Below, piece by piece: positions 25,490-34,053 of a stretch of 64,000 nt of DNA. Position 1 is the stretch's first letter. Each line of letters begins with the position of its first letter. Below the pieces are notes generated by a model. That model was given only the letters and a program-made list of their open reading frames with translations. It searched no databases and was not told the origin of the DNA. The DNA lies in the NCBI GenBank assembly GCA_035293405.1, contig DATDOE010000056.1, forward strand, positions 27,475 through 91,474, given 5' to 3'. The stretch is from Gp6-AA40 sp035293405. GTDB lineage: Bacteria; Acidobacteriota; Vicinamibacteria; Vicinamibacterales; UBA2999. The position numbers and the translations under genes are program-made.

Positions 25490-25625
25490 GAAAGTCTGGC
25501 GTCGCACCGAGACGGGCGAGGCGCCCCGCTGGCAAGGCGCGACGACCGAAAATGCCGGGAGCATTTGAAGGAGGAGCAACGCAGCCGGCGGGGATGCATC
25601 GCCCGTCGAATGCAGCCAGACTTTC
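25490..25625. repeat. 136-bp nested palindromic element (MITE-like or structured RNA)
   Basis: Perfect 11-bp terminal inverted repeats GAAAGTCTGGC (25490-25500) and GCCAGACTTTC (25615-25625) enclose further nested stems. These are GACGGGCGA/TCGCCCGTC (25511-25519 with 25599-25607), CCCCGCTGGC/GCCGGCGGGG (25524-25533 with 25584-25593, one G-T pair) and an apical hairpin AAATGC/GCATTT (25550-25566). The internal loops are nearly symmetric. It occupies the gap between the convergent aas and ExeA genes. No open frame of note. Confidence 0.7.
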
Positions 25626-25633
25626 ACCACGGG

Positions 25634-27244
25634 CTAAGGCTGGACGGGCGATGTGATGCGCTCGAGTTGGGCGTCGGCAAAGCCGGGAAGCGCGCGCATC
25701 CGCGCCAGGTCGGGCTCGGCGTCCGCCGCCGTTCGATATCCGCCGACGAGGACCTGAATCAGGCGTCCGCGCGGTGGCCCGAAGTCCAGTTCCACCGACC
25801 GCGCGCGGTATCCGCCGCCCGTCAGTTCTTCGACCAGACGCTGCGCGCGAAGCGCGCTCTCGAATGAGGCGACCTGAATCGCGAAGCGGTCTCCTTCGCC
25901 CGGCTCGACGGCGCTGAGCGTGACGGACCTGATCGCCGCGGGCGAAGGCGATGCCTCGTTCGGAAGGGCAGTCGGCGGCACCGCGGGCACGATTTTCTTC
26001 GGCGCTGCGGGCAGCGTGATCGCGGAGATGTCTACCGGGCCTACCTGCGCGTCCAGATACCAGACGCCGCCACTCGCCCCAATGATGGCCACAACCGCCG
26101 CCGATGCCAGAACCTTCCACGTCCGGTTCGGCTGGATGTGCCCGGGCGTCGACCTTCGCACTTCCGTTTCGGGCTCGAAGTCGGGGAGCACTGGAGGCGG
26201 GGCCGCCTCGGCCGCCGTCGCAACGGCCTGGATCGGCAGGGACACTTTCTTCGCGATCCTCGAGGCTGCCGGCGTTGAGGGCGCGGCGCGCTCCACCGTC
26301 TTGGCGTCGAGGCCGAGGTCGGCGATCGCGTCCCACACGAAGCCCGGCTCGATTCGCCCCACACGCGCGGCGTGCCCGCGATAGAGGGCGCGGTCGCAGA
26401 TCAGGTTGATCAAACGGGGCGTACCGCGCGAGCCCTGAAAGATCGCCTCGATGGCCGCGTCCGAAAATTCCACGCGGGCCCCGCCGTCGCTCGCCACGCC
26501 AAGGCGATAGGTGACATACCCGGACACACCCTCGCGGCCAAGCGGCATGAGCTCGCACCGCACCGACACGCGCTGGTCAACCTGTCGCATCTCTGGCAGC
26601 TTCAGATGCGATCGCAGCTCCGGCTGGCCCACGAGCACCACCTGCAGCAGCTTCTCGCGCGCCTCGAGGTCCGAGAGAATCCGAATCTCCTCGAGCAGGT
26701 GCAGGGGCAGGTTTTGTGCCTCGTCGATGATCAGCACCGCGAAGGCCTGCAGCGGGACGAGTGAATCGAGAAACTCGTACAGCGGGTAGCTCAGATCGGG
26801 ACGTGATGCGCCGTTGAGGCTGCCGCGTTTCAGATCGGCGATCGACACCACGCCGAAATCCACGAGCAGCATCTTCAGGAGGTCTTCGCGCGACACGAAG
26901 GGGTCGGGCACAAACGCGCTGAACGTCCGTCGATCGAGGTTCTGCAGGACCGATCGAATCAGCGTGGTCTTGCCGGTCCCGATCTCACCGGTGAGCGTGA
27001 TGAGCCCTTCGCGGCGGCGGATGCCGTTGAGGAGCTCTTCGAATGCCGGCGCGTGCGCCGGGCTCTTGAACAGAAACCTGGGGTCGGCCGACAGGCTGAA
27101 GGGCTTCTCCTTCAACCCGTAGTACGGCTCGTAAGTCAGCGAAGGCGAGAGCCCGGCGGCCGGAGCCTGGGCGTCCTGTGCTCCCTGCACGGGGCGGAGG
27201 ACACGCCCGCCCTCGAATGGCGTCCTTGGAGATTGCTGGCTCAC
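25634..27244 (-). CDS. ExeA-like AAA ATPase with C-terminal SPOR domain
   Basis: 536 residues from GTG at 27244, preferred because GGGAG lies just upstream; GTG at 27265 is an alternative. The N-terminal ~270 residues are the ExeA/GspA-type AAA domain: YYGLKEKPFSLSADPRFLF, Walker A GEIGTGKTT, Walker B VLIIDEAQNL and a GTPRLINLICDRAL sensor. A Pro-rich cytoplasmic linker, one transmembrane helix (VLASAAVVAIIGASGGVWYL) and a periplasmic SPOR domain follow (DRFAIQVASFESALRAQRLV, LIQVLVGGYRTAADAE). SPOR domains bind peptidoglycan, so the protein probably couples ATP hydrolysis to assembly of an envelope machine or exopolysaccharide/secretion system. Confidence 0.88.
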   Translation of the reverse strand: MSQQSPRTPFEGGRVLRPVQGAQDAQAPAAGLSPSLTYEPYYGLKEKPFSLSADPRFLFKSPAHAPAFEELLNGIRRREGLITLTGEIGTGKTTLIRSVLQNLDRRTFSAFVPDPFVSREDLLKMLLVDFGVVSIADLKRGSLNGASRPDLSYPLYEFLDSLVPLQAFAVLIIDEAQNLPLHLLEEIRILSDLEAREKLLQVVLVGQPELRSHLKLPEMRQVDQRVSVRCELMPLGREGVSGYVTYRLGVASDGGARVEFSDAAIEAIFQGSRGTPRLINLICDRALYRGHAARVGRIEPGFVWDAIADLGLDAKTVERAAPSTPAASRIAKKVSLPIQAVATAAEAAPPPVLPDFEPETEVRRSTPGHIQPNRTWKVLASAAVVAIIGASGGVWYLDAQVGPVDISAITLPAAPKKIVPAVPPTALPNEASPSPAAIRSVTLSAVEPGEGDRFAIQVASFESALRAQRLVEELTGGGYRARSVELDFGPPRGRLIQVLVGGYRTAADAEPDLARMRALPGFADAQLERITSPVQP

Positions 27245-27345
27245 CCGTGCTCCCGAAGTCTCCACCCTGCCGGTCGTCGCGGGCGGACTCTTGTGCGTAT
27301 CGGCGGGAGTCGTGTCCGCCTTCAGGCGGGGGGTATTACCTCGTC

Positions 27346-27447
27346 CCGGGACCCGGGATCCGGGATTCGGGATTCAGGATTCAGGATTAGCGAGTCGGGA
27401 TCTTCAGCGCCGAGTCCCGAGTCCCGAGTCCCGAATCCCGAGTCTCG
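27346..27447. repeat. Word-array palindrome, GGGATTC/GAGTCCCG type
   Basis: Left arm repeats GGGATTC/AGGATT words, right arm repeats GAGTCCCG words, and together they form an imperfect inverted repeat. It begins 5 bp beyond the stop of the ABC permease gene (minus strand) and ends ~100 bp upstream of the ExeA start. The same words recur at 58859-58904. Confidence 0.65.
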
Positions 27448-27452
27448 TTTCG

Positions 27453-28640
27453 TCATCGCGCGAAGATGATGCGCTCGCTGCTGAACAGCGAGGCGGTGAG
27501 ACGAACCAGCAGAGCCGCTGCCAGGAGCGACACGGCGCCCGACGTCATGAACGCCCCCATGCTCGGCGATTGGCCTCCGAGGACATTCGTGAGGAGTACA
27601 TAGGGACCAAGCATCGGCATGGTGTACATCCACGGCGCGTTCCCGAGCGGATACAACGCGCCCATCACCCCGGGAATCATCGGCAACAGGATCAGGATGC
27701 CCATGTAACTCTGCGCCTCCTTGAACGAGCGCGCCAGCGTGGCCACCGATGACTGCAGCGCCGACGAGAACAGACACATCGGCAGCACGGCCGCGATGAT
27801 GCCACCCATGTGCTCCGGACCGATCCGGAACCTGATCCCCATATCCTCCAGCGGCAGGAACCGCGGCAGGTTCGCGCAGAGGATCGTCGTCAGAATCGTG
27901 CTGACGACGGCGGCGACGGCGGCGGCGAGCCACTTGCCGCCAACCAACACCAGGCGCGGCGCGGGGTTCACCAGCAGCGGCTCCAGCGATCCGCGCTCGC
28001 GCTCGCCGGCCGTCGAGTCGGTGGCGATCTGCATGCCGCCCACGAAGCCGGCCATGATGATGAACATCGGAATGAACGTGAGGATCTGCGCCGCACGCTG
28101 TTGCGCGGTGGACACCTCGACGTCCTCGACATCGAGCGGCCGGACGGCGGTCGGGCTCACGCCGCGCGTGATCAGGCGGAGGCTTCCGATCTCGGCGCCG
28201 TACTGTTGGAGCAGGCGACGCACCCGCTCCACGGTTGGACGCGCATCGTTGCGCGAGCTGTCGGCGACGATGCGCAGGGGTGCCGGCCGGGACTGATTGA
28301 AGCGCTCGCCAAATGTCTTCGGGATGATGACCACCAGCTCCACGGTCTGATCGCGCACCGCCTGCTCGGCATCCGCCGGGCCCGGCACGATCTCGACCCC
28401 GGACTGTTGCTTCAACCACTCGACGAGCGACGGCGCGTACTGCGCGCCGGCGATGGGAATGCGCACGTTCTCAGCTTCCCGCTGTCGATCGGCGACGCGG
28501 TTCATCATGAAGCCGATGAGGACCGGACCGATGGTCACGCTGAAGACGATCGACCACAACGCACGGCGATCACGCAGCGAGTCCTTCAGCTCCTTGCGCA
28601 ACACGATGACCATCTGCCGCACGCTGCGTCCCACGGTCAC
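27453..28640 (-). CDS. ABC-2-type transporter permease (NatB-like)
   Basis: 395 residues from a GTG start overlapping the ATPase stop (GTGA at 28637-28640). An N-terminal helix (RRALWSIVFSVTIGPVLIGF) is followed by a ~150-residue extracytoplasmic domain. Five or six transmembrane helices then form the ABC-2 permease core (FIPMFIIMAGFVGGMQIATD, STAGERERGSLEPLLVNP). This layout matches NatB of the Na+ exporter and related drug/antibiotic exporters. The conserved ERERGSLEPLL coupling segment is present. The substrate is not readable. It forms an operon with the ATPase and the hydrolase upstream. Confidence 0.88.
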   Translation of the reverse strand: MTVGRSVRQMVIVLRKELKDSLRDRRALWSIVFSVTIGPVLIGFMMNRVADRQREAENVRIPIAGAQYAPSLVEWLKQQSGVEIVPGPADAEQAVRDQTVELVVIIPKTFGERFNQSRPAPLRIVADSSRNDARPTVERVRRLLQQYGAEIGSLRLITRGVSPTAVRPLDVEDVEVSTAQQRAAQILTFIPMFIIMAGFVGGMQIATDSTAGERERGSLEPLLVNPAPRLVLVGGKWLAAAVAAVVSTILTTILCANLPRFLPLEDMGIRFRIGPEHMGGIIAAVLPMCLFSSALQSSVATLARSFKEAQSYMGILILLPMIPGVMGALYPLGNAPWMYTMPMLGPYVLLTNVLGGQSPSMGAFMTSGAVSLLAAALLVRLTASLFSSERIIFAR

Positions 28641-29371
28641 TCGTGCGCTCCCCGCTCGAGGCCGGTGAGCGCCACGAACGCATCCTCGAGGCTATCGTGG
28701 CCCGTCTGACGACGGAGCTCGTCGGGCGTGCCGCGCGCCACCACGCGGCCCGACGCGATGACGACGATCGCGTCGCAGAGTGCCGAGACTTCTTGCATCA
28801 CATGGCTCGAGAAGAGCACGCACCGGCCTTCGTCCCGCAGGCGGCGGACGATGGTGCGCACGGCACGGGTGCTCATCACGTCGAGGCCGTTGGTCGGCTC
28901 GTCGAGCAGGACGTTCTGAGGATTGTGGACGAGCGCGCGCGCCAGGGCGACCTTGGTGCGCTCGCCGTGGGAGAAGCCGGCGGTCCGGCGGTCCGCGATG
29001 CCGTTCATGTCGAGGAGATCCAGGAGCTCGCGGATGCGCTGCCGCAGGACGGCGCCGCTGATGCCGTGCAGCTCGCCGAAGTACTCGAGGTGCTCGCGAG
29101 CGCTGAGGCGCGGGTAGAGGCCGAAGCCATCCGGCAGCACGCCGAGACGCGCCTGCGCCTCCTGTGGCGCGACAACCGCGTCCACGTCATCGACCCGGAT
29201 CTCGCCGCTGTCGGGTGCCATCACCGCGTACAGCATCCGGAGCGTCGTCGTCTTGCCCGCGCCGTTCGGGCCGAGCAGCCCGGTGATCGCGCCATCGCTG
29301 GCCACGAAGCTGACGTCGTCCACGGCGGTGACCGTGCCGAACCGCTTGCGCACCTGGTCGACGCGGATCAT
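28637..29371 (-). CDS. ABC transporter ATP-binding protein (NatA-like)
   Basis: 244 residues from ATG at 29371, which overlaps the upstream hydrolase stop by ATGA. All ABC ATPase motifs are present: Walker A GPNGAGKTT, Q-loop region, signature FSHGERTKVALARAL, Walker B NVLLDEPTNGLD and the switch His in VLFSSHVMQEV. The sequence is of the NatA/CcmA drug-resistance subclass. It is coupled at both ends by 4-bp overlaps, so the hydrolase, ATPase and permease form one transcript. Confidence 0.92.
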   Translation of the reverse strand: MIRVDQVRKRFGTVTAVDDVSFVASDGAITGLLGPNGAGKTTTLRMLYAVMAPDSGEIRVDDVDAVVAPQEAQARLGVLPDGFGLYPRLSAREHLEYFGELHGISGAVLRQRIRELLDLLDMNGIADRRTAGFSHGERTKVALARALVHNPQNVLLDEPTNGLDVMSTRAVRTIVRRLRDEGRCVLFSSHVMQEVSALCDAIVVIASGRVVARGTPDELRRQTGHDSLEDAFVALTGLERGAHE

Positions 29372-30891
29372 TGGGCGAGGCCGGTGTGTGCTGGGTCTGG
29401 GCCTGCCGGCGTCACAAAAAAGGGTGGCCGTCTCACGACCGGCACGCACGACGTGTCGAGTGTGGCAGCCGAGGCGCGGTCGAGGAAATCCTCAATCAGC
29501 TTGACGCCGCACGAGGTGGAGATCACCCCGTGACCCGTGCCGGGCACGGTGATGTGGCGTCCGTGGCTCAAGGACTTCACCACCGCCTCGCCCCAGTTGG
29601 GTGGTGTGACCGGATCCAGATCGCCGGACAGCACGAGCACCGGGACATCGGACACCACCGGCTCGTAATAGGAGCGGTCCACGGTGCCCCTGGGCCAGAG
29701 GTCGCAGGCTTTGAGCTGGTTGCCGAGCAGATGCGATCCGAACACGGTTCCGGCCGTCGCCTGCTGCACATCGTGCGGCGTCACGCGCGCGGCATCTTCG
29801 CTGCACAGCACCGAGAGCTGCATGCCCACGCTCATGTTCTCGTCCGCGCTGTCGCCGGCGAGGGCGAGCGCGAAGAGTCCCTGGAACTCGTTGCGTTCCG
29901 CCTGGTCGACCAGTGCCGGTACCACCGAGGCAGTCAGTGGCGAGTAGAGCGCGCTGAACAGGATGCTCGCCACGACGCGCGCTTCCACGCGCACATCTTC
30001 GGCGATCCCTGTCCGCGGATGGACCACACGTACGCGCGCGGGCTCGCGCTCGAGGCGCTGCAACAGTCCGCGGATCCGCGTCGCCAATTCAGGGAAGGCC
30101 TGGTGGCATGCTTTATCGGCGTCGCAATCGGTGAGCAGCTTGTCCAGCGCGCGTTGCGCGTCGCGGGCGGTGAACAGCGGCAGCCGCATGTCGGTGGGCG
30201 CCACGCCGTCGAGGATCACCGAGCGCACGCGTGTACCGTGCCGGCGCAGATAGACGAGCGCGGCCCGCGTGCCGTACGAGCCCCCGTACAAGTTCACCTG
30301 CTCGTACCCGAGATGGGCGCGGACATCGTCCAGATCGTCCATGGCGATGGTGGTGGTGTAGAGGCGCACGTCCGCGTTGTAGCCATCGAGGCAGTGCTTC
30401 AGGCGATCGAGGCCGCTCTCGACCGGGTCGGTCAGCTCGCGGAGCGAGCTCGCGTCGGACCGGCAGTTGAGCGGGTTCGATTTCCCGGTGCCGCGCTGAT
30501 CGACGAGGACGATGTCGCGGGTGCGCTGCACGTTGCGGAATGCGTCTCGAATCTGGCGGGCCAGTTGGGCGGCACTCTGGCCCGGCCCTCCCGCCAGGAA
30601 GAACAGGGGATCGCTCGCCCCGGGACGGACGGCCGGGAGGAGCACAATCCAGAGGTCGATGCGGCGGCCGGTCCGCGTATCCCGGTTCTCGAAGACGCTG
30701 AAGGTGCCGCAGTACGCATCGGTCGGGCCTTCGGCGCTCGCGCAGGGGTGCAGCCGGTCGAGGGCGCGCGCTCCCGGGGCGGCCACGCACGCCGCCGTTC
30801 CTGCCAGAGTCAGCAGCGTCAGGAGGGGGAGCAGGCGCAGTAAAGACGGGGGAACCTGCGGGCGGCAGTTCAACTGCGGCGATGATAACAC
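29368..30891 (-). CDS. Exported alpha/beta hydrolase, TAP-like aminopeptidase family
   Basis: About 507 residues from GTG at 30891; the frame extends further, but those starts would run into the divergent GntR gene. The N-terminus has a hydrophobic stretch ending in LAGTAAC, compatible with a lipobox. The fold is that of SlpD/tripeptidyl-aminopeptidase-like hydrolases: oxyanion region FFLAGGPGQSA, VDQRGTGKSNPLNC, nucleophile in GGSYGTRAAL, acid in LSGDLDPVTPP and His in PGTGHGVIS. It likely cleaves N-terminal residues or esters in the periplasm. Operon coupling to an ABC exporter may reflect self-protection or export of a processed substrate. Confidence 0.85.
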   Translation of the reverse strand: MLSSPQLNCRPQVPPSLLRLLPLLTLLTLAGTAACVAAPGARALDRLHPCASAEGPTDAYCGTFSVFENRDTRTGRRIDLWIVLLPAVRPGASDPLFFLAGGPGQSAAQLARQIRDAFRNVQRTRDIVLVDQRGTGKSNPLNCRSDASSLRELTDPVESGLDRLKHCLDGYNADVRLYTTTIAMDDLDDVRAHLGYEQVNLYGGSYGTRAALVYLRRHGTRVRSVILDGVAPTDMRLPLFTARDAQRALDKLLTDCDADKACHQAFPELATRIRGLLQRLEREPARVRVVHPRTGIAEDVRVEARVVASILFSALYSPLTASVVPALVDQAERNEFQGLFALALAGDSADENMSVGMQLSVLCSEDAARVTPHDVQQATAGTVFGSHLLGNQLKACDLWPRGTVDRSYYEPVVSDVPVLVLSGDLDPVTPPNWGEAVVKSLSHGRHITVPGTGHGVISTSCGVKLIEDFLDRASAATLDTSCVPVVRRPPFFVTPAGPDPAHTGLAQ

Positions 30892-31006
30892 CGCGGTCCC
30901 GTCGCCTCTGAGTCGTCTAAACTGGTTATCTCGTTCTTTCGTCCAATCTATACGCTCAACGGTTGCGTTTCTTTCGTAAGATTCGATATCCCTGGGACGT
31001 TCCACA
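30892..31006. promoter_or_regulatory. Divergent promoter region, hydrolase-ABC operon / GntR
   Basis: 115-bp AT-richer gap between divergent genes. It holds two direct repeats of TTCTTTCGT (30934-30942 and 30969-30977, 35 bp apart), each followed by an AAT-ATA-rich segment. They could be regulator sites. I cannot place a convincing -35/-10 pair. Confidence 0.35.
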
Positions 31007-31789
31007 ATGCGGGCTCTTACGTTGTATGTGGAAGAGAAGGCGGGGCGATCCATGAAAGAGTCTGCGGAACAGACCAGTCTGGCAGCGGAAGCCTATTCGG
31101 TGGTGCGACAGCGGATCCTGCGCGGCGACATCGTGCTGGGGCAGGTCATCTCGCGCCGGAAGCTGGCGGCCGAGCTCAGTATGAGCTTCCTTCCGGTGTC
31201 CGAAGCGCTCTTGCGCCTCGAGATCGAGGGGCTCCTCGAAAGCCGGCCCCGGGCCGGGACGCGGGTGCGCATTCCCTCCGCCGAAGACGTCAAAGGCCAC
31301 TACGTCGTGCGCGAGGCGCTCGAAGTACAGGCCGCGATGCGATTCGCGCGCGTGGCCACGGCCAGCGAGCGCGCCGAGGTGCGGAAGCTCGCGGTGCGCG
31401 TGGACCTGCTCTCGATGCAACTCGATCGCCCGCTGTATCAAACGGTGCATCAGAAGCTGCACGCGCGGATTGCGCAGTGCGCCCGGTGTCCGGCCCTGCT
31501 CGACGCGATTGAGAAAACTCACGCACTGGCATCCATCTGGTTCTGCGTGATGCGTCAGCCGCAGCCCGAGGATTCGGCGACGCGTCATCAGGAGCTCGCT
31601 GAAGCGGTGTGCAGCGGCGATCCCCAGCAGGCGGCCGAGGCCGTTCGACATCACCTGGCGGTGGCGATGGAGCGCACGATGTCGGTGCTGCAGCCCTATT
31701 TCAAGCTGCGAAAGGCCACCGGTCAGACCTTCTATCGCAGCGACCGGAAGCTCAGACAGGGGCCTCTCGATCTGGCGCAGCTCCACTGA
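31007..31789 (+). CDS. GntR family (FadR/FCD-type) transcriptional regulator
   Basis: 260 residues; ATG 31052 is an alternative start. The winged helix-turn-helix (AYSVVRQRILRGDIVLGQVI, LSMSFLPVSEALLRLEIEGL) is typical of GntR. The C-terminal all-helical FCD domain retains candidate metal-binding histidines (TVHQKLHARI, RHQELAEAV, VRHHLAVAME). FCD-GntR proteins often control carboxylic or aromatic acid catabolism. The position at the left edge of the lig genes suggests a role there, but its targets are not shown by the sequence. Confidence 0.85.
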   Translation: MRALTLYVEEKAGRSMKESAEQTSLAAEAYSVVRQRILRGDIVLGQVISRRKLAAELSMSFLPVSEALLRLEIEGLLESRPRAGTRVRIPSAEDVKGHYVVREALEVQAAMRFARVATASERAEVRKLAVRVDLLSMQLDRPLYQTVHQKLHARIAQCARCPALLDAIEKTHALASIWFCVMRQPQPEDSATRHQELAEAVCSGDPQQAAEAVRHHLAVAMERTMSVLQPYFKLRKATGQTFYRSDRKLRQGPLDLAQLH

Positions 31790-31807
31790 AGGCCCCAGTT
31801 ACGACCA

Positions 31808-31837
31808 TTGACACCTGGTGTATCGCCCAGCGACAAT
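31808..31837 (+). promoter_or_regulatory. Candidate promoter of the DUF6152 operon
   Basis: TTGACA (31808-31813), 18-nt spacer, GACAAT (31832-31837), with a ~90-nt leader before ATG 31932. Confidence 0.45.
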
Positions 31838-31931
31838 TACCGCCCACAGGCGTGTGCACTTCGTGCGCACCGGCTGGACCCTGCAACGGCGGGGCGGGTC
31901 CCGCAGTATTAGCTTCTGAGGAGTCTGTTCG

Positions 31932-32336
31932 ATGCGAACCAAGTTTGCTCTCGTGATTACCGGAATCGTGCTGCTCGCGGGCGCGCGCACCATCGTGGCC
32001 CATCATTCGTTCTCGGCCGAATTCGACGCGAACAAGCCGTTCAAGATGACCGGTCAGGTGACGAAGGTTGAGTGGATGAACCCCCACACCTTCTTCTACA
32101 TCGACGTCACCGACGAGAAGACGAAGAAGGTCACCAACTGGGCGATGGAAATGGGCAGCCCGAACGGCCTGATGCGCGCCGGCTGGACTCGTAACACGAT
32201 GAAGATCGGCGACAAGGTCACTGTCGAAGGCAGCCTTGCCAAGGACGGCAGCCCGACTGGCAACGCGCGCGCCGTCGTCCTGACCGAGACCGGGAAACGG
32301 TTGTTTGCCGCCTCCAGCCAGGGCACCACGCAGTAA
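31932..32336 (+). CDS. DUF6152 family secreted protein
   Basis: 134 residues with a signal peptide (FALVITGIVLLAGARTIVA). The mature start AHHSFSAEFD and the strands PFKMTGQVTKVEWMNPHTFF, YIDVTDEK and VEGSLAKDGSP are diagnostic of DUF6152, a small OB-like beta-barrel family common in acidobacteria and proteobacteria. The role is unknown. It starts a four-gene run (with 32349, 33396 and then ligJ) separated by very short gaps, so it may be linked to aromatic catabolism. Confidence 0.85.
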   Translation: MRTKFALVITGIVLLAGARTIVAHHSFSAEFDANKPFKMTGQVTKVEWMNPHTFFYIDVTDEKTKKVTNWAMEMGSPNGLMRAGWTRNTMKIGDKVTVEGSLAKDGSPTGNARAVVLTETGKRLFAASSQGTTQ

Positions 32337-32348
32337 GGAGCGTTCCAT

Positions 32349-33389
32349 TTGAGGATGAGTCTTCGGACCGCGCTCCTGGGCGCGACGGCGGTCGCAGTGT
32401 TTTCATCGAGCGTCTGGGTTCTCGGGGCCCAGGAAGGCGCCGCGCCGGCGGCGCCCGCTCAGGGGCAGGCACAGGGCGGTGGCCGCGGACGCGGGCGCCA
32501 GGCCGGTCCGGCCCTTCCGACTCCACGACTGCCGGACGGCACGGTGAACTTGGGCCGGGTCCCGGGCGAAAAGGGTGTGTGGGGCGTTCCCTACATCACC
32601 AATATGGGCATGCGTGTCGTGGGCGCGGATGGCCAGTTGATCCCTGAAATCGTGAAGGCGCAGCAGGACCAGCAGGCGGCCGCAGCTGCCGCTCGCGCGG
32701 GCGGTGCCGGCGCGCGCGGCGCTGGTGGCGGAGGTGGCCGCGGTCGAGGCGGCTCGAAATCCGAACCGTGGATGCCGTGGATGCCCTGGTCCGCAGCCGT
32801 CTACGACTACAACTCACTCAATGAGTCCAAGTACGACCCCGAAGGCTACTGCCTCCCGCCAGGCGGACCCAGAATGATGGCCACGCCGTACCAGGCGGAG
32901 ATCATTCAGCAGCCCGAGCACAAGCGCATCATCATGATCTTCGAAGGTGCGACGCACATCTGGCGCGAGATCTACATGGACGGCCGCAAGTTCCCCGAAG
33001 GCGACGAGCTCAATCCGACTTACCTGGGCTACTCCATCGGCCGCTGGGAAGGCGACACGCTCGTCGTCGAGAACAAGGGCTTCAACGAGAACAGCTGGCT
33101 CGACTACTTCGGACATCCGCACACCGACAAGATGGAAGTCGTCGAGCGGTGGACGCGTCCGAACAAAGGCACGCTGCACTACGAAGCCACCGTGAACGAT
33201 CCCGGCGCGTACACGAAGCCCTTCACGATCGCGTGGGATATCCCCTGGAGAGAGGGCGCCGAGCTGCCCGAGTACATCTGCCAGGAGAACAACCAGTACT
33301 TGAATCGCCTGGAAGACGATCTCGGTAAGCCGATTTTTGGACCGCGTGTTCAGCCCGGCCAGAAGAAGCCGACGACGGGCACCCGCTGA
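32349..33389 (+). CDS. Secreted family-A-related protein with Gly/Arg-rich insert
   Basis: 346 residues from TTG 32349, which is 8 nt after AAGGAG; ATG 32355 is an alternative. A signal peptide is followed by Ala/Pro/Gln- and Gly/Arg-rich low-complexity segments (residues ~28-52 and ~105-138, the latter with GRGRGG). The C-terminal ~180 residues share the family-A/C pattern: EIYMDGRKFP, YLGYSIGRWEGDTLVVENKG and VNDPGAYTKPF. It is thus a divergent relative of the proteins at 9032, 53096, 55166, 58947 and 60845. Function unknown; co-transcribed with DUF6152. Confidence 0.7.
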   Translation: MRMSLRTALLGATAVAVFSSSVWVLGAQEGAAPAAPAQGQAQGGGRGRGRQAGPALPTPRLPDGTVNLGRVPGEKGVWGVPYITNMGMRVVGADGQLIPEIVKAQQDQQAAAAAARAGGAGARGAGGGGGRGRGGSKSEPWMPWMPWSAAVYDYNSLNESKYDPEGYCLPPGGPRMMATPYQAEIIQQPEHKRIIMIFEGATHIWREIYMDGRKFPEGDELNPTYLGYSIGRWEGDTLVVENKGFNENSWLDYFGHPHTDKMEVVERWTRPNKGTLHYEATVNDPGAYTKPFTIAWDIPWREGAELPEYICQENNQYLNRLEDDLGKPIFGPRVQPGQKKPTTGTR

Positions 33390-33395
33390 GGCGCG

Positions 33396-33821
33396 ATGAT
33401 GAACAGAGAGCTTCTCAGGGCGGCATGTCTTCGAGCGGTGGCCGTTGCGCTGATACTGGCGATGCCGGCGATTGCCGGCGCTCAGTTCGGACATCCGATG
33501 AAGGGACAGTGGAGCGGTGAGTGGGGGCCGGCAGCGAACCCGAACCGCCTGCTCCTCGACCTTCATTGGGACGGCAAGGCGATTACCGGCGTGATCAACC
33601 CGGGACCCAACGCGGCGACCGTGAAGTCGGTGACGTTCGACCACACGAACCCGATGGCGTGGGTCGTGAAGATGCAAGCGGAAGGCAAGGATGCGTCGGG
33701 CAAGCCGGTGACGATCAGCGTCGACGGCAAGCTCGAGAACATCGGTGCGTACACCAAGCTCTTTCACGGTACGTGGACGCAGGGCGGCCAGAAGGGCGAC
33801 TTCACGGTTACGCGGAACTAG
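33396..33821 (+). CDS. Small secreted beta-rich protein
   Basis: 141 residues with a signal peptide (AVALILAMPAIAGAQ). The mature part (MKGQWSGEWGPAANPNRLLL, ISVDGKLENIGAYTKLFHGT) is a single beta-barrel-like domain starting with a GxWxGEW motif reminiscent of lipocalin-like and family-A N-termini. It lies 6 bp after the preceding gene. Function unknown. Confidence 0.65.
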   Translation: MMNRELLRAACLRAVAVALILAMPAIAGAQFGHPMKGQWSGEWGPAANPNRLLLDLHWDGKAITGVINPGPNAATVKSVTFDHTNPMAWVVKMQAEGKDASGKPVTISVDGKLENIGAYTKLFHGTWTQGGQKGDFTVTRN

Positions 33822-33892
33822 CCCCGCCCTACACCCTCCCGTCACTTCCCATCTCGGCCAGTCCGGCCTGCCCCGAGCGACGTCGAGGGGCC

Positions 33893-33999
33893 TTGAACCC
33901 GATCTTGACCTACAACCAGGCGTTCAACCCGATTGTCAACGCGACCAACCCGTCGGCAAACTGGTTGGCGCCTCAGACGACGCTGCCGGCTCTTTTCTT
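33893..33999 (+). pseudogene. Relic of a TonB-receptor C-terminus
   Basis: One frame of this stretch reads LNPILTYNQAFNP, then NPSANWLAPQTTLPALF. This resembles the last ~35 residues of acidobacterial TonB-dependent receptors, where an asparagine-rich N-x-x-Y-N-x-x-F strand is followed by NW-L-P-T/Q-x-x-L-x-A-R-x. No upstream receptor frame remains. It is adjacent to a short palindrome (GCCCCGAGCGACGTCGAGGGGC region, ending 33892). Probably gene debris. Confidence 0.4.
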
Positions 34000-34053
34000 G
34001 CTCGAACACTTCACACTTCCGACTTTGCGCTTTGCACTTAGAATCGAAGATTC

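Noticed and set aside
25502..25510. TCGCACCGA inside the 136-bp palindrome, identical to the S23-flanking unit
   Set aside because: A single 9-bp GC-rich match is plausible by chance and has no periodic neighbours.
24306..26558. 750-codon minus-strand frame overlapping both the aas and ExeA genes
   Set aside because: It conflicts with two well-supported genes and has no domain; it arises because stops are scarce at this GC content.
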